Made by a program: the position numbers and the translations under genes. From Cylindrodendrum hubeiense (Eukaryota; Ascomycota; Sordariomycetes; Hypocreales; Nectriaceae), in NCBI GenBank assembly GCA_014621425.1, contig JAANBB010000097.1, positions 43,904 through 107,903 of the forward strand: a stretch of DNA of 64,000 bases, read 5' to 3'. Positions 23,854 to 35,684 of the stretch are shown in pieces; within the stretch, counting starts at the first letter, position 1, and each line of letters starts with the position of its first letter. The notes beneath the pieces were generated by a model. It had not been told where the DNA came from, did not search any database, and worked only from the letters and a program-made list of their open reading frames with translations.

Positions 23854-26800
23854 ATGGAAGATGATCCAAATATCAAGCGCCTCCATACCTCCATAATGGA
23901 GGGAGATATAGAGACGACCCGGGAGATAATTCAGAACAATGGCACCTGCTTAGCTTATAGAGATGCCGAGGGACGTACACCTTTATCATGGGCTGCGGAA
24001 GGGGGGTATGAAGAAACCGTCAGGTTCCTTCTCATCCAACCCAACACAAAAATAAATGATAGAGACAGGAATGGCCGGACACCTCTATCGTGGACCGCAG
24101 GACCTGCAAAAAACAACAACCATGTATTGACAGAATCATCTGCATCGGTAGGGCCGTTCCAGTCGGCAAGGAGTTCGGGTGCTTGGAGGTCCTCAGGTGT
24201 GAGACGTTGTGGTGCGGCCTTAAAAACTCCTGATCTAGAAAAGGTCGTCAAGATACTTCTCGAAGAATATGGCGCTGAAGCAGATTCTAAAGACAAGTTC
24301 CACCGAACACCACTGTCGTGGGCTGCTGGGAACGGAAACGATGCGGTTGCGGGCGCCTGCTTAAGTTTGGGTCCGAAAAGATTGATCTCAACTCTGAGGA
24401 TAATGGTAAGAGAACACCATTATTGTGGGCCGTGACAATACGGAATCAGCCTGTTTTTCGATCTCTGATAGAAAGTCATGGTATTAACATAGACTTTCAA
24501 GATAACGAGGGCCGGACATCGCTTCACTGGGCCGCGGAGCAGGGCCATAGGGTAATTGCGTCACTGCTCAAGGAGAAGGGTGCCGACATGAGCAAACCCG
24601 ACCGCGACGGTCGCGTACCACTATCGTTGGCAATAGAGGAGGGGCATTGCTCCATAGTGAGTCTCTTGGTTGAAGATGGAGGCAATGCTGGGGACGTGGC
24701 CATAAATTATCAAGATAACGAAAAGCGGACACCTCTGATGTGGATTTTGCACATCAAGCAATCGCGCAAGTTGGCGCATCAAATGATCAGCACAAGTCAC
24801 GATCACACGATCCAACAAATCATGAACACCCTCCTCATGAGCAGATACTTCAAAGATCTTGGAGACAAGAATGGCCGGACAATATTATCACATGCCTCAG
24901 AGACAGGTGGCCTCGGGATCGTGAGATTCCTTCTCACGAAAGATTGCATCAGCATTCATTCCAAGGATGACCGTGGCTGGACACCACTAGCATATGCTGC
25001 GGACGCGGGGCATACAGGGATTGTGGACTGCCTGGTCGAAAAGATTTCACAAAGACCAGGGTATAAAAACAAACTAAACGATGGAGGAAAAAGTGGTCGT
25101 TCTCCACTATCACGGGCTGCAGAGCATGGACATGAGGAAACTGTGAAGTTCCTGCTCGACCAGAATGGTATCGATGCAAATTCTATGGATGAAGATGACC
25201 ATTCACCACTGTGGTGGGCGGCAAGGATGGGAGACATGGGACACATCGAAGTCGTGAGCGCGCTCATCGATAAGGGGAGCTCTGCAGTGCACATGTTGGT
25301 CCGAGAAGGAAACCAGGAGGCCGTTGAATTACTACTCAATACTCAACATGACATCGTCGACTTGAAGGACAGCGAGGACAAGACCCCGCTAATATTAGCA
25401 ATTGAAGGCAAGCATAAGGATCTTGTTGAATTGTTTCTTAAGAAACGTGCGGAAACAACACACGTCACAGCGGATAACTTGTTTCAATTATACCCGAAAG
25501 CGGAAATCATCTGCTTGGAAGAGAAGCACGAGGGTGAGAAGCATATGCGCTCCATTGCGGCCCAGAATATGGCGGACGAAGCGAAGATATCGGCGAGCCT
25601 AGGAGTTCAAAGGCGCCTCTTGTAAGTGATTCTATTCAATTACATCACATAAGAACCATAATTAACCAGTCAAAGTATCTTCAAGAACTCTCTGGCTGAG
25701 CAGGAATGGCTGATCCCCAGTTCTACACTGCATCTTGGTCTTGGTCCAAACAAGACGTACATCAATCAAAATCGGTTGGTTTCACATGGCATTTCTCCCC
25801 AGATCACTGTTTTAGCTGAAATATTCTTGCGAAATGAGACATCTAAAAACGATCTGAGCCGATTCCAAATTCCTCAACTCGAGGGTCAAATAATGTGGAC
25901 CATGGTTCGGGATGATGAGAGGAACAACGAAGCAAGTTGGAAATCGACCAACCACTACAGCAGTTTACAAGCCACTACGATTTCAAAAAAAGGGACAAAA
26001 TGTCTGGAGCAGTTTGTTAATGTTCTCGAAAAATGCTGGTTGGAGTTGTGTGACTCGGCCGACAAGCATTTGTCTCGCTCTGTGAGTTGCTTCGAATCAA
26101 CGACATGGCACTAAGCTTGACTTCAACTTGTCTTACTAATCATGGTTTTATACTTCGATACAGCGAGAAGATCAACTGACAGAAATGGGTAATAGCCCTG
26201 AATTAATACATCGCCTTGCAGCGGATGCTCAGAAGTGGGCTGAGTTTCGGAATAACTTGCGCAAGCATGTACAAACAGTTAGCACCTTTGCTACGGATTA
26301 TTGTAATCGATTTAACAGAGGCGAGGGCCTGAAGGAATTGCTTGATAATCTTCACCAACTGGAATCAAAAATCATAGGTCGTATGGACAAACTAGATCAA
26401 ACAGTCAGAGATCTTTTACAATTTGTAAGGTCACTGAATCAAATTCTAATTCATGAGTGCTAATGAACATAGGAATTCGCGTGGGTTTCAATCACAGAGG
26501 CGCATAGATCTACCAGCATAGCGACGAGTATGAAACGACTAAGTTGGATCACTGTAAGCATTCAAACATATATTCATGGCTAGCGCTAACTAATACAGTT
26601 CATTTTTTTACCTGCAATGTTTGCCTCGGTAAGGATTCCAGTAATTCATTTGGGGTCTCCTACACCTCAATGGAACTAACAGATATATTCCATATCCAGA
26701 GTCTGTTCGGTATGAATGTGGATTTGCTTAAAGACAACGTTGACTGGCGTTGGTATATATTGGTTGGAGGATTAATTCTGGCACTAACTATTACTGTGTG

Positions 26801-26970
26801 GCTTGTATTCAAGTTAAATCCGGTATGTTTTAACCCTTAAACCTCGAACCTTTCGTAGGCATTGACATAGTGTACAGACCATCGAATCAGCAGTCGAAGG
26901 AGTAGTTGCCAGGGTTTCGCAGATGTTAAAGCGTAAAGGCTCTGAGCGGGACATTGAAAGTGATATATAG
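23854..26970 (+). CDS. Ankyrin-repeat protein fused to a CorA-like Mg2+ channel domain, with one frame break
   Basis: The N-terminal half has about 13 ankyrin repeats (for example GRTPLSWAAEGG, GRTSLHWAAEQGH, GWTPLAYAADAGH, GRSPLSRAAEHGH, DKTPLILAIEGKH). The C-terminal part is CorA-like: a long helical segment (ELLDNLHQLESKIIGRMDKL), then helix 1 FIFLPAMFASSLFG ending in the diagnostic GMN loop (FGMNVDLL), and helix 2 YILVGGLILALTITVWLVF. The tail KRKGSERDIESDI ends at a TAG. Introns in the 3' half: 25622-25669, 26082-26163, 26425-26472, 26554-26598, 26629-26699 and 26823-26877. The frame shifts once near 24345-24360 (one base missing within repeat 3), while the repeat pattern continues. Divalent-cation transport is known for CorA; the ankyrin part probably mediates protein contacts. 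It may be a pseudogene if the break is real. Confidence 0.8.
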
Positions 26971-28440
26971 TAAAGTGCAACCTTGTAGAGGCAGTAGTTT
27001 ATTTACAAATAGGATTATTCCCACGCAAAATTTACTCATTATCACGTCTGTCACCAAATCACGCAGCTGATGTGGGCAATAATGCGCTAGCATGATGATG
27101 AGAGTAAAGATATTCAATAACCTTAGCATTGGGGGGCCCACTGTTGACCTCTTACTGCAAGCTAAGTACAGTTGTGAACTTGTGCATTAAGCAATGTTTA
27201 GCTACTTTCCGTAGCTTCCAACTTAACTATCAGTTTCTTCCCTTGCGTAGAGCATTGATAAATGTGAACAGGAATAAGGGCTTAGGGGCTATGGTGTACA
27301 GTACTACCGCTATCGGCGAATTGCTGAGTGGGCGAATCGAAAGGAACAAGGGTAGGTGTATTGAAGATGTTTACAACCTAAGATGCCTTTGGGTACCCGA
27401 CAACGGCAAAAGGTGGTGAGAGTTTGACGTTATAGCTAGCTCATCTACATATGGCCCGCTGATTACCAGTCGAACATCACCCCTTACTGGAACTATTGCC
27501 AATTAGGAGATGTACCAAGCGGCAGTGACTACCTTTATGCCGTCCAGTCCAAGACGATGCTCTTTCTCGCCCCGCTGGTGCGCTCTAGCCAATCGACTCA
27601 GGAAAGGTCTATTGTCAAAACTGCTGGTCAACTGAGCAACAATTGGGCAGCTGCATATACTTCTGTGAATGGCAACCCATAATTCACGGATAGCGTGCTC
27701 TGCGACCTTCACAAGTTCCATATCTCAACTACGGTGAGAACCACGGTAACGGCCGCAGGCGCCCCCTTCCTAACACTAGTGAACGACGGTGTCAGATGTA
27801 TCAACAGCACAAACCTTTCTGTCTAGTTGGCTGGTATGGAACAAGGATTTCAAATGAGAGATGATAATTTCCTATGTTTGTTTAGTTAAACATGTGTAGC
27901 GGGAAGCGTGGCATCGGCGGCACGTCTGAAGTATTTCCTTTATCATTTTCATCTAGCAAAAGACTTTTTGTATAATATTCAATCAAGTCGAAATTTCAAG
28001 TCTAATTCATTATAATTACTCAATGCGCCGACAAGCTGAACATACTTGCAGTTAAAGCACTTGGTATACCCAAAAGTCAGTGTGTATGCATTTCCTTGTG
28101 TGGTATCATTAGGTCATGTTCCTTCATGTCCCGGGAAGTCTCTCCGCTAATGACCCACCATACACCATGGAGAGTAAGTGTCTGAGCAGCTCTGCCTGCC
28201 TCCATTGAAATTAAAGATAAGGTAGTGGTCTCGCGACTCAAATCTGCCAGATCTATGTGTTTGAATTTGTCTACCCTAATTTTCTGAGCGTAAGGGTCTT
28301 GTAAAGTCTAATTCCACCAAGCCATAATATTGATCCCGATGACCCATTGAGCAAGAACCAAGTTTCCTTCAATATAATAGTGTACTACAGCTAATCTTTG
28401 CATAGCCTCAAGTTATCAACTGTTGGAGCCGAATATCAGA
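26971..28440. other. Gene-free interval with duplicated gene ends
   Basis: No intact gene. 27040-27235 is a composite of duplicated 3' ends (listed separately). The stretch 27250-27840 keeps short open frames (for example around 27530-27680) that look like decayed coding sequence, but I could not name the family. Confidence 0.4.
27040..27235 (+). repeat. Composite duplication: SDR 3' flank joined to GH43 3' end
   Basis: 27047-27190 matches 30771-30920 (3' flank and last codons of the SDR gene), sharing blocks such as TCACGCAGCTGAT and GTTGTGAACTTGTGC. It is followed directly by 27191-27232, which matches the last 42 bases of the GH43 gene (16187-16228) with about six differences and includes TTAGCTACTTTCCG. 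The joint of two unrelated gene ends implies a rearrangement. Confidence 0.6.
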
Positions 28441-29148
28441 TTACTGCATCTGGACCATCAGGTTCTTAGTGTGCCCAAGGCTCCGGTATGTTGCAAGCGC
28501 GTGAGCAGCCTCGGGGGCTTGGTACGCTGCCCCAGCTTCCTTCAAGTTGAAATAAGTCAGCAGGAGATAATATTCACATCGCTTGAATGGGCTTACCTCG
28601 AGACTATCCCAGCCGATGAGGCCCAAGCCAACGGATGGTCCACCTCCGATGCTTCTACCGCCCCATGTGTCCTTGCCAAGAGCAGAAACGAGACTCGACC
28701 AAGCCGTTCGAACTTGAACATGCTGGCCGTCATCGCTGAGGACGACGGTCGAGAACTGGGTGAATGCCTTCGGGGACGCATCTGCAGGGAAGTCTTCGAC
28801 CTCAAATCGGCCGACGACCGGCTCACCTCCAGCCCGTTCCTCGTATCGGGCTTTGTGTTGCTGAGCCCACTCAGAAGAAGCAAATGTCTCTGCATCTTCG
28901 GCAGTCTTAAACGCTATTATTGGGTCAGCCCCTCGAATTTGCCAAAAGCGGTCGGTATACCCACCAATGCACTGGATGAACTTGAACTCGGTGACGGCCG
29001 CTCCATCCTCGGCGACAACCGGGCCCGCGGAGACGCCGGCGACTCCGGGCTGAGACTTCAGGTCAGCTGCGAGTGTAGGCCAGGCCGCGAGGAACTGGTC
29101 CTTCTTCTCGGCGGGAACATTAGGAACGATGATGGTGAAGAAAGGCAT
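28441..29148 (-). CDS. ABM-like (dimeric alpha/beta barrel) small protein
   Basis: About 216 residues after splicing. The N-terminal half has the pattern of antibiotic-biosynthesis-monooxygenase-like proteins: FFTIIVPNVPAEKKDQFLAAW, then QPGVAGVSAGPV and a second strand-helix unit with FASSEWAQQHKARYEE. No catalytic residue can be named, so an enzymatic role is not claimed. One intron at 28540-28596 (57 nt, donor GTAAGC, branch GCTGAC) happens to be open in frame; without removing it the protein would carry 19 extra residues unlike the rest. Start ATG at 29146-29148. The nearest genes are a dead ankyrin array and an SDR, which gives no pathway clue. The gene is credible; the family call is moderate. 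Confidence 0.65.
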   Translation of the reverse strand: MPFFTIIVPNVPAEKKDQFLAAWPTLAADLKSQPGVAGVSAGPVVAEDGAAVTEFKFIQCIGGYTDRFWQIRGADPIIAFKTAEDAETFASSEWAQQHKARYEERAGGEPVVGRFEVEDFPADASPKAFTQFSTVVLSDDGQHVQVRTAWSSLVSALGKDTWGGRSIGGGPSVGLGLIGWDSLEVSPFKRCEYYLLLTYFNLKEAGAAYQAPEAAHALATYRSLGHTKNLMVQMQ

Positions 29149-29929
29149 GTTTGCTAGTATGATCGTGGAGTTGAGATGAGGATGTGGTGGGATTCGAGAA
29201 GATTGATTGCGATGTATTGTTTTGGATGTGGATAAAGAAACCTTCTTTTCGTAGGGCTTGGTCTCCTTTTTATAGAGAATGGATTGAAAGGGGGATGCAA
29301 AGACGAGGTTTCACGATGTTGCTAGTCGGATGTCAGCATGATGCGAACCCACAAGCCACAAACTCTAGGAAATCACAGCCGCGTGTCAGGCAGGCCATAT
29401 CACCCCTGCAGTAGAGTCTATTTCCACGATCAAACTGCATACTTCTGAGCGGGACGCTGGGTTCCGGTGCATAACTACAAGCGACGCTATGTCTGGGTCT
29501 CGCCAAGAGTACGCCACACTGGGGTTTCGCTTTCGCTTCCGGGTTCGGGGACGTTGAAGACCCCGCCGCGACGCTACGGGTTCCGCCCATATGGGCAGCA
29601 TGAACAGGCAGACTGTGTACAAAACGCAATGACTCGGGCTGCTGGGAGTGGATAAAAGACCCCAGTCCTTGCAATTGTAATGCGCCTTATGCTATCCCCG
29701 TTTTATAGAGATGGTGAACGGCTTGATCAGATCACCCGAGCAAGGGCACGGATCATTCCACCGATTCACATGTTCCCCAAGGCTGATTTAGTGACGATTA
29801 CGACTGGAATATCTCAGACAATTCGGAAATACATCATGGACAACGGGATGCGCTCCTATGCATCAATTCACAGCACCTGAACAACAGCATTAACCTCTTC
29901 CTGGCAAAATATAATGGCGGCGCCAGGTT
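29149..29929. other. Intergenic, nothing recognisable
   Basis: Short frames on both strands without family features. It includes the promoter of the ABM-like gene. Confidence 0.4.
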
Positions 29930-30700
29930 TCTTATTCCTTAGCGTTTTCGACGCGGCACGACTCTGTCCAAGTCGGGCGACAGCTTGACGATGGCGTCGC
30001 CGTGTACCTCAGCCGCAAAGGGCAGCGAAATTCCACCATTGCTGGCTGTCGCGTCGAATCGACGTCAGCGCCATTCTCTACAAGTTTTTTGCTGCCGAAT
30101 TTGGTGTATCCATCCAACGAAGCCGAATTTAATGATGTCATCCATTGTTGGTCGTAACCGCGACGCGCCGTTGCTAAGAAGCATCTAGACCACTACATCA
30201 CTCTCACATACGGCTACGCATAAAAAAGGCGGTTGGCTAAAGTAGCCTTAAGCATCAATAACGCCGCGTCTGAACACCAATAACTTAATCCCCGACTCTT
30301 GTTTTTACGCCGCCCCCAGTAGTGCCGTCTGATCGCAGCGGTCCTGGCGTTGGCGTCGACGCTATCTCTAGCAATACGTATTTAGCTCAACGGTAGGATT
30401 GACAACACTATCTTCACCACTAAACAGCATCTAGACCACCGACTCTTGTTCGTACGACGCCGCCCACGGTAGTGCCGTCTGACCGAAACCGTCGTTGGCA
30501 TTGAGATCGATGCCGTTTTTAGAGAAGTAGCTGGACCATCGCCTCGTTGCCCGTTCGCAGCTGCGAGAATAGGGCGTCAATACCGTCCTGAGCAAGAAAC
30601 AACTAGACCATTGACTCGCCCCCGTTGCGGGGCATAACCAAAGCCGTCATTTACGTTGGTATTGACATCTTTATTGGCAAGAAGTAAGTTGGCTTGCTTA
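29930..30700 (-). pseudogene. Decayed ankyrin-repeat gene
   Basis: Read on the minus strand, successive segments show ankyrin repeats in shifting frames with stops. GIDLNANDGFGQTALPWAAS followed by YEQESVV then a stop lies near 30400-30530. LLLANKDVNTNVNDGFG lies near 30640-30690. LPFAAEVHGDAIVKL with the C-terminal tail VPRRKR then a stop lies near 29940-30040. Several frame changes and stops mean it cannot encode a protein. The repeats resemble those of fungal NLR-type or ankyrin-CorA proteins, and an intact ankyrin gene lies 3 kb to the left on the other strand, but descent from it is not shown. Confidence 0.65.
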
Positions 30701-30879
30701 TTCATACTTGTCACCCAAAAGCTACTTGTATTCTGTTAAAATGCTGGATTAATTCGGATGAATTATTGCATCTGTCACTAGGTCACGCAGCTGATTGTGG
30801 CAACATTATACTATAATTACAATGAAATTGACGATATTGAATGACTCTAAGTACTGTAGGACCCACTGTAGACCTCTAG

Positions 30880-31875
30880 CTATTCCGAGCTGATGATGGT
30901 TGTGAACTTGTGCGTCAACTCTGTCGCCGCCGCCGTCACTCCATCACGGTCTGTGTTAACGCTGACCTCTTTCCAATCCTTCAACACTTGGAGATGTTCT
31001 TCACATTTCTGTGCAGCATAACCCCAACCATCTGAGCCCAATGGGACACGGATGGCCCAGGGTCGTCCTGCAGCCACACCCGTTCTCGAAACAACATCCA
31101 CAATGCTCCTAGCCACTTTGACCACATCTCCTGGCATCATGTCGGAAGCGGATTTGACAAAGCAATCCATCAGCTCGCCGAAAAGTGGCAAATACCCAGC
31201 AATGGTAGGCTGCGCGAATGTTTCCTTGCCTTCTTCGCGTGGCTGCCCCAGGGATGTTGGGATTCCACCGCACTCGATGGCGACGCATCTGATGCCCAAC
31301 GGCATGCCCTCCTTGTGCAAGGCTTCGACATAAGCACTCAAGGCAGCCTTGGAGGCTCCGTAGTGCGACATGAAGGGGAGGGGGCCCAGGCCGAACTCGA
31401 CGAGGTAAAGGCGACGCAGCCTTGGCCCTGAGCGCGAAAGAATGGGAAGATGGCGCGTGACATGCGCATTTGCCCAAAGAGGTTCACTTGGAACATGTCG
31501 TTGATGTAGGCGTCGCTGTCAGTCATGTTAGAGTGAATCCATTACAAGTACCACTGGGGGTTGGTGGCGGAATTGATAGACTTACTCTGCTTCTTCAGCG
31601 CTCCTGAATCCCGTGCAGCCGGCATTGTTCACCAACACATCAATCGATCCAAAGATGTCCCAAGCCTTCTTGACTTGCGTATCAATGGCCTGCTGGGAGG
31701 CTGAAATGTCTAGCTCGAGAAATGCGAGGCACTCGGATTTGGCAATGCGTGGACCAAGTCGCTCCTCGACCTTGCGACCGGAAGCAATCACATTGTCGCC
31801 ACGGGCAAGAACGTCGCGGACCAGGGCTTCACCAATGCCGGAGGTGGTTCCCGTAATAAGCCAAGTGGTAGCCAT
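30880..31875 (-). CDS. Short-chain dehydrogenase/reductase (SDR) with one frame break
   Basis: NAD(P)-dependent oxidoreductase of the classical SDR type, about 308 residues if the break is ignored. Cofactor motif TGTTSGIG at residues 8-15, then NNAG, the catalytic Ser region (VAFTSSSSAW) and YGASK (catalytic Tyr and Lys). One intron at 31516-31585 has branch CTAACATGAC and acceptor CAG. The frame shifts by -1 in a run of five G (plus strand) at 31380-31384, exactly between the Ser and Tyr motifs; both sides are well conserved. A base dropped from a homopolymer in the assembly is the simplest reading. It diverges from the Zn2Cys6 gene at 32381, a common arrangement for regulator and target. 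Substrate unknown. Confidence 0.82.
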
Positions 31876-32380
31876 TGTGAGTGATGAGGGTTGGAATGTG
31901 AGATGGTCTGTGGAGTATGAAAGTTGTAGATGGTATATCTGTTGTGTGTTGACGAGTGTTGATTGAATGAACGGCTGTTTTGGATGCTAAGGGTTCTCAA
32001 TTCATGCAGAAAGCGTGTCAGTATTTATAATTGAAAACCACTCAACGACTACGGTCTTGTGCCTGGGATGTATGGTTGTTTGTGTCGGCGTCCGTTGACA
32101 TTGGTCCGCGGTATAGGGTGAGCGCGCATTCACTTGGCAGCCGGACGGACCAAAGCGCGGACCAAAAGACGGACCAAATGACACTGGTGAGATTCACGAC
32201 TGTTCACGCACGGAATACGGTCACGTGACGCGGACGAATGCTTTTCCCCGCGGCTGACGCAGTCATCAACCATCAACACCATGCGGTCGGCGATGCTCAC
32301 GGACGAAGGGTCTCGCTCATCCGATCTACCAATTCACCCGATTTGTGACAACTGCCGCCGAAGTCTAGAACCATCCCACC
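31876..32380. promoter_or_regulatory. Shared promoter of SDR and Zn2Cys6 gene
   Basis: 505 bp between divergent starts. It contains four near-repeated CGGAC/GGACC words around 32100-32180 (CCGGACGGACC, GCGGACC, GACGGACC) and TCACGTGACGCGGACG near 32221. CGG-type words are the usual half-sites of Zn2Cys6 proteins, so autoregulation or control of the SDR by the neighbour is plausible. Confidence 0.4.
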
Positions 32381-34588
32381 ATGGACGAGTCCATCTCACA
32401 TGCACGGCCGCCTGCCTCAACCAGAGCCAAGAAGCCGATGAGAAAGGGAACCCACAGCTGCACCGAGTGTAAGCACGTTCAGGTCTCCAGGGCCAAATGC
32501 TACTGCTTTTGCTGTCCAACTGCTCATTGAGCCACAGGCCGCCGACGCAAGATCCGTTGCATATTTTCTCCCAACGCTCCAGTGTGCTCGCCTTGTTCCG
32601 CTCGTGGTAGTTCATGCGTTGACCAGCGCAATCAACCATTTCTTCATCCGCCGAGTATTGGTGCTCCGCGTCAAGGCTCCACTGTGTCCGTCGATTCATT
32701 CCGTGACGCCGCGTTGTGAGTTGTCCGTCCCCACTACCGGCATTCACTTATATGACATAGTTCAGACAAGCCGGACGACCATTCGGATGCCGACATCCTG
32801 GTGAACGACGACAGCTACCAACCTCCCTTGGTTTCCATGATTGCAGATAGTGAGGTGAGAATGCATCCATCACCACACCGTGTCAGTTTATTAACCATGT
32901 AGATCTGGTCGACTGCTTCAGGTACTGACGGGATATCTGCAATGAGGCCCAAGTCCCTAGGCGACAAGTCAATATTCGACACTTCCCAAGAGCGCGAAAG
33001 TCCGGGATGCCCCACTGTCTCCCAGCTGTCTCAAGACAAGGCCAAGCGCGCATGCGCAACCCTCCGCTCAGCGCTTCCTAGCTACAACTCCGTCATGACG
33101 ACTCTATCCGAACATGGATCCTGGTGGGACAGCTTCCGCTTCAAGACTCATCTCAACGCGAAAGAGCCTGCCGAGGGGCTGACTGCGTTCGCGGCTCGAA
33201 ACTACACGAGCAGCAATCCCGCCATTCTGGGAACCCTTGCTGCCGCTTATGCTCGTTGCTTGAACAGATACCACCAGCTGTACTTCTTGGTAGAAAGTCT
33301 CGTCGTATCCGACTTTGAATACGCTTCTACGGTCGAGGGGATGCATTGTCTTATTTTGCTCGCAAGATCGCTTACTGAAATCGGCCATCCTCGTCGTTCG
33401 TGGCTTGTGTGGCGGAAGGGCTTGGCGATTGCACAGCTTATGGTTAGTCTTACCCAACTGAGAGCCAAATCGTGCTTACACTACCATCAGGGACTCTACC
33501 GTCGCGGTTCTAACCAGGTGCTTGTCGACAATATCTGGTGGGCCGTCTATACTGGAGACCGCTGCACTAGCCTGCTTCTTGGAGTCCCTCATGGGGTTAC
33601 TGATGGCATTTATAGCACAAAAGTCGAATACCATGAAGCTGCGCAGGCTGAGGTTGTTATCCAAACCATGATGATCGCAGGAAAGATCATTGAGAGGAAC
33701 GTGATGGATGGCAAGCCTTCACTCGCCCAAACCCTGAGCTTAGATGAGCAGCTAGATAAAATCGCAACCTTGCTTCCCCAGACATGGTGGGATATCCCAG
33801 ACGAAGTTTCCCGTCTTACGCCAGACGACGAGCTCAAAGAGAAAATATTGCAGCAGTTTTGGTTCTTCCACATCAAAACCTACCTCCATCTACCATTCAT
33901 GGCAAAGTCAGCTGGCGGGGCAACCTCTCTCATCAGTACGCTTGCGTGTATGGAAGCTTCCCGAGAAATGCTCAGGCGATTCTTGATACTCCGGTCCGTC
34001 ATCCAGGGGTCGTGTCTCTATGAGTGCAAGACGACTGCGTTTCTCGCCTTCATGGGTGCTGTTGTTATTATACTCGGCCTTGGCGATTTGAGTCACATTC
34101 CGACTTCATCGAACCCCAACGAAGATATGGGCCTATTGACGACAGTGAGGGATATCTTCCGCCGAATTGCGAGAAGGGACGGATGCAAGATCTCGTCGCA
34201 ATGCTGCAATGCCCTCGAGATGCTTATGGGATCTCCACGCAGTGATTTCCTGACTACCGGACTCAGTGATGACCCAGATAAGATTCTGATACCATACTTT
34301 GGAATTGTGGTTCGGCGTCGCTCAAACCAAACCACAGATCGACGAGAGGTCCACAATTCCCAGGCCGGTCCCACTCACCCAATTAGTGAACCAACCGCAA
34401 GCTCTCCGAGAGGCAACCATCTCGAGGAGATGGAGTTTCCGCCGTTTGAGTATTCGGGGTTGGGGCATACGGGACCGACAGGGGATGAGTTTAACTTTGA
34501 TGCTTGGACTGACCCATCATGGTCAAACGCAGTAATGATGGATTTGGATCAGGATTGGAGCTTATTTACGGATTTTGGTGGGATATAG
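32381..34588 (+). CDS. Zn2Cys6 (GAL4-type) fungal transcription factor
   Basis: About 665 residues. The zinc cluster is split by the first intron: Cys at residues 27, 30, 37, 46, 49 and 56 (SCTECRRRKIRC then VCSPCSARGSSC). The fungal-specific regulatory domain follows, with a middle region around WWAVYTGDRCTSLLLGVPHGV, typical of the MHR. Introns: 32469-32537, 32716-32760, 32855-32902 and 33443-33490. The last is open in frame but has donor GTTAGT and gives the usual AQLMGLYRRG text when removed. The acceptor of the second intron is the CATAG at 32760, which keeps FSDKPDD in frame. Start ATG at 32381 lies in a good context (CCACCATGG). It is divergent from the SDR gene, its most likely local target. 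Confidence 0.88.
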
Positions 34589-35684
34589 TTTCCTGCTATC
34601 CCCCGTTGAGTGTTTAGATCTCACCAGCCATCTGTTGCCGAGTGAAAAAGATGAGTATGAAATTTACGACTTGATTGCAGTGGTCAACTACTACGGCAAT
34701 CTCAACAGTGGCCGCTGTGTGGCCTATGCTGAGAACTTTGTTGACGACACTGGTATAACTATAACGGCAATAATTAGTTAATCATTCCGATTCTCCTAAT
34801 TGAAGATCCTAACTAGTAGCTAGGCTCTTTGGTCATCCGTGTGACAAGTCCACAGATGACCGTCACTGAAGCTGCATATGTACTGTTGTACCATTGCCGA
34901 TCTACTTCTCCTTTAGGTGGATCACAGCTCGGGGCCTTGTTGGAAAATAAAGATGTGTTAGATTGAGACCGGATTCCTGCAACTCCCTGATATATCGATA
35001 TCCTAGTCTTAGTCAGAGGGGTCTGAGATTGAGAGATAAAACCCCTCACAGAAAAGAGGGGCTCGAGAACATCAAGGATCAATACAATCATCAGCTTTGA
35101 ATCCACACTCTATTGAACACTGAGACCATTTGATCGAATGTGCCGTACACGATCCAACAAGATGCTAAAGCGGCAATAAAGTATGGGTTATCAAACAGCA
35201 AGACCAAGACGACGATTTCTCCCAAATCCAGTGGTCAGACACTGCAATTCGCCGGTGAAAGCCCAATTTTCGATAGAGACACTTGGCTCTGTTAACAGGA
35301 CACATAGTGTAGCATAGAGAAATACAAACTAGGATCGACATTCATACCATATTTGTACTGTATGAAAGCTGGTCAAGTTGTATTGATATCCTAAAAGCGA
35401 TGTATAGATGTAAAAGATCTTTTAAGGGCTATTATTTGCTACAATCAGGCTTTATCCCTTAAGTAGTGATTGCTATCACTACTCGAGAGCTATTCTCCAC
35501 CAGAGGCTGCAAGACGTGGCGCCCATTCCGGGTCCTGGTGCGGGCCATAGCCGGCTGTGACAATCACTATCTTATTCTGATATGCTAATTATGACAACGA
35601 CGGAGTCGATGGTGTTTGTCTGTTGCGGGAGCTAACGCCACTGAGGTGCGTCAATGACCTGTATGCGCTCAATGCAGCTGCCAT
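34589..35684. other. Intergenic, no gene recognised
   Basis: About 1.1 kb, moderately AT-rich. A 97-codon minus frame near 34813-35106 lacks an ATG at its upstream end and any domain. Nothing else is supported. Confidence 0.4.

Noticed and set aside
34813..35106. 97-codon minus-strand frame
   Set aside because: Opens with GTG rather than ATG, with no recognisable domain or neighbouring exon.
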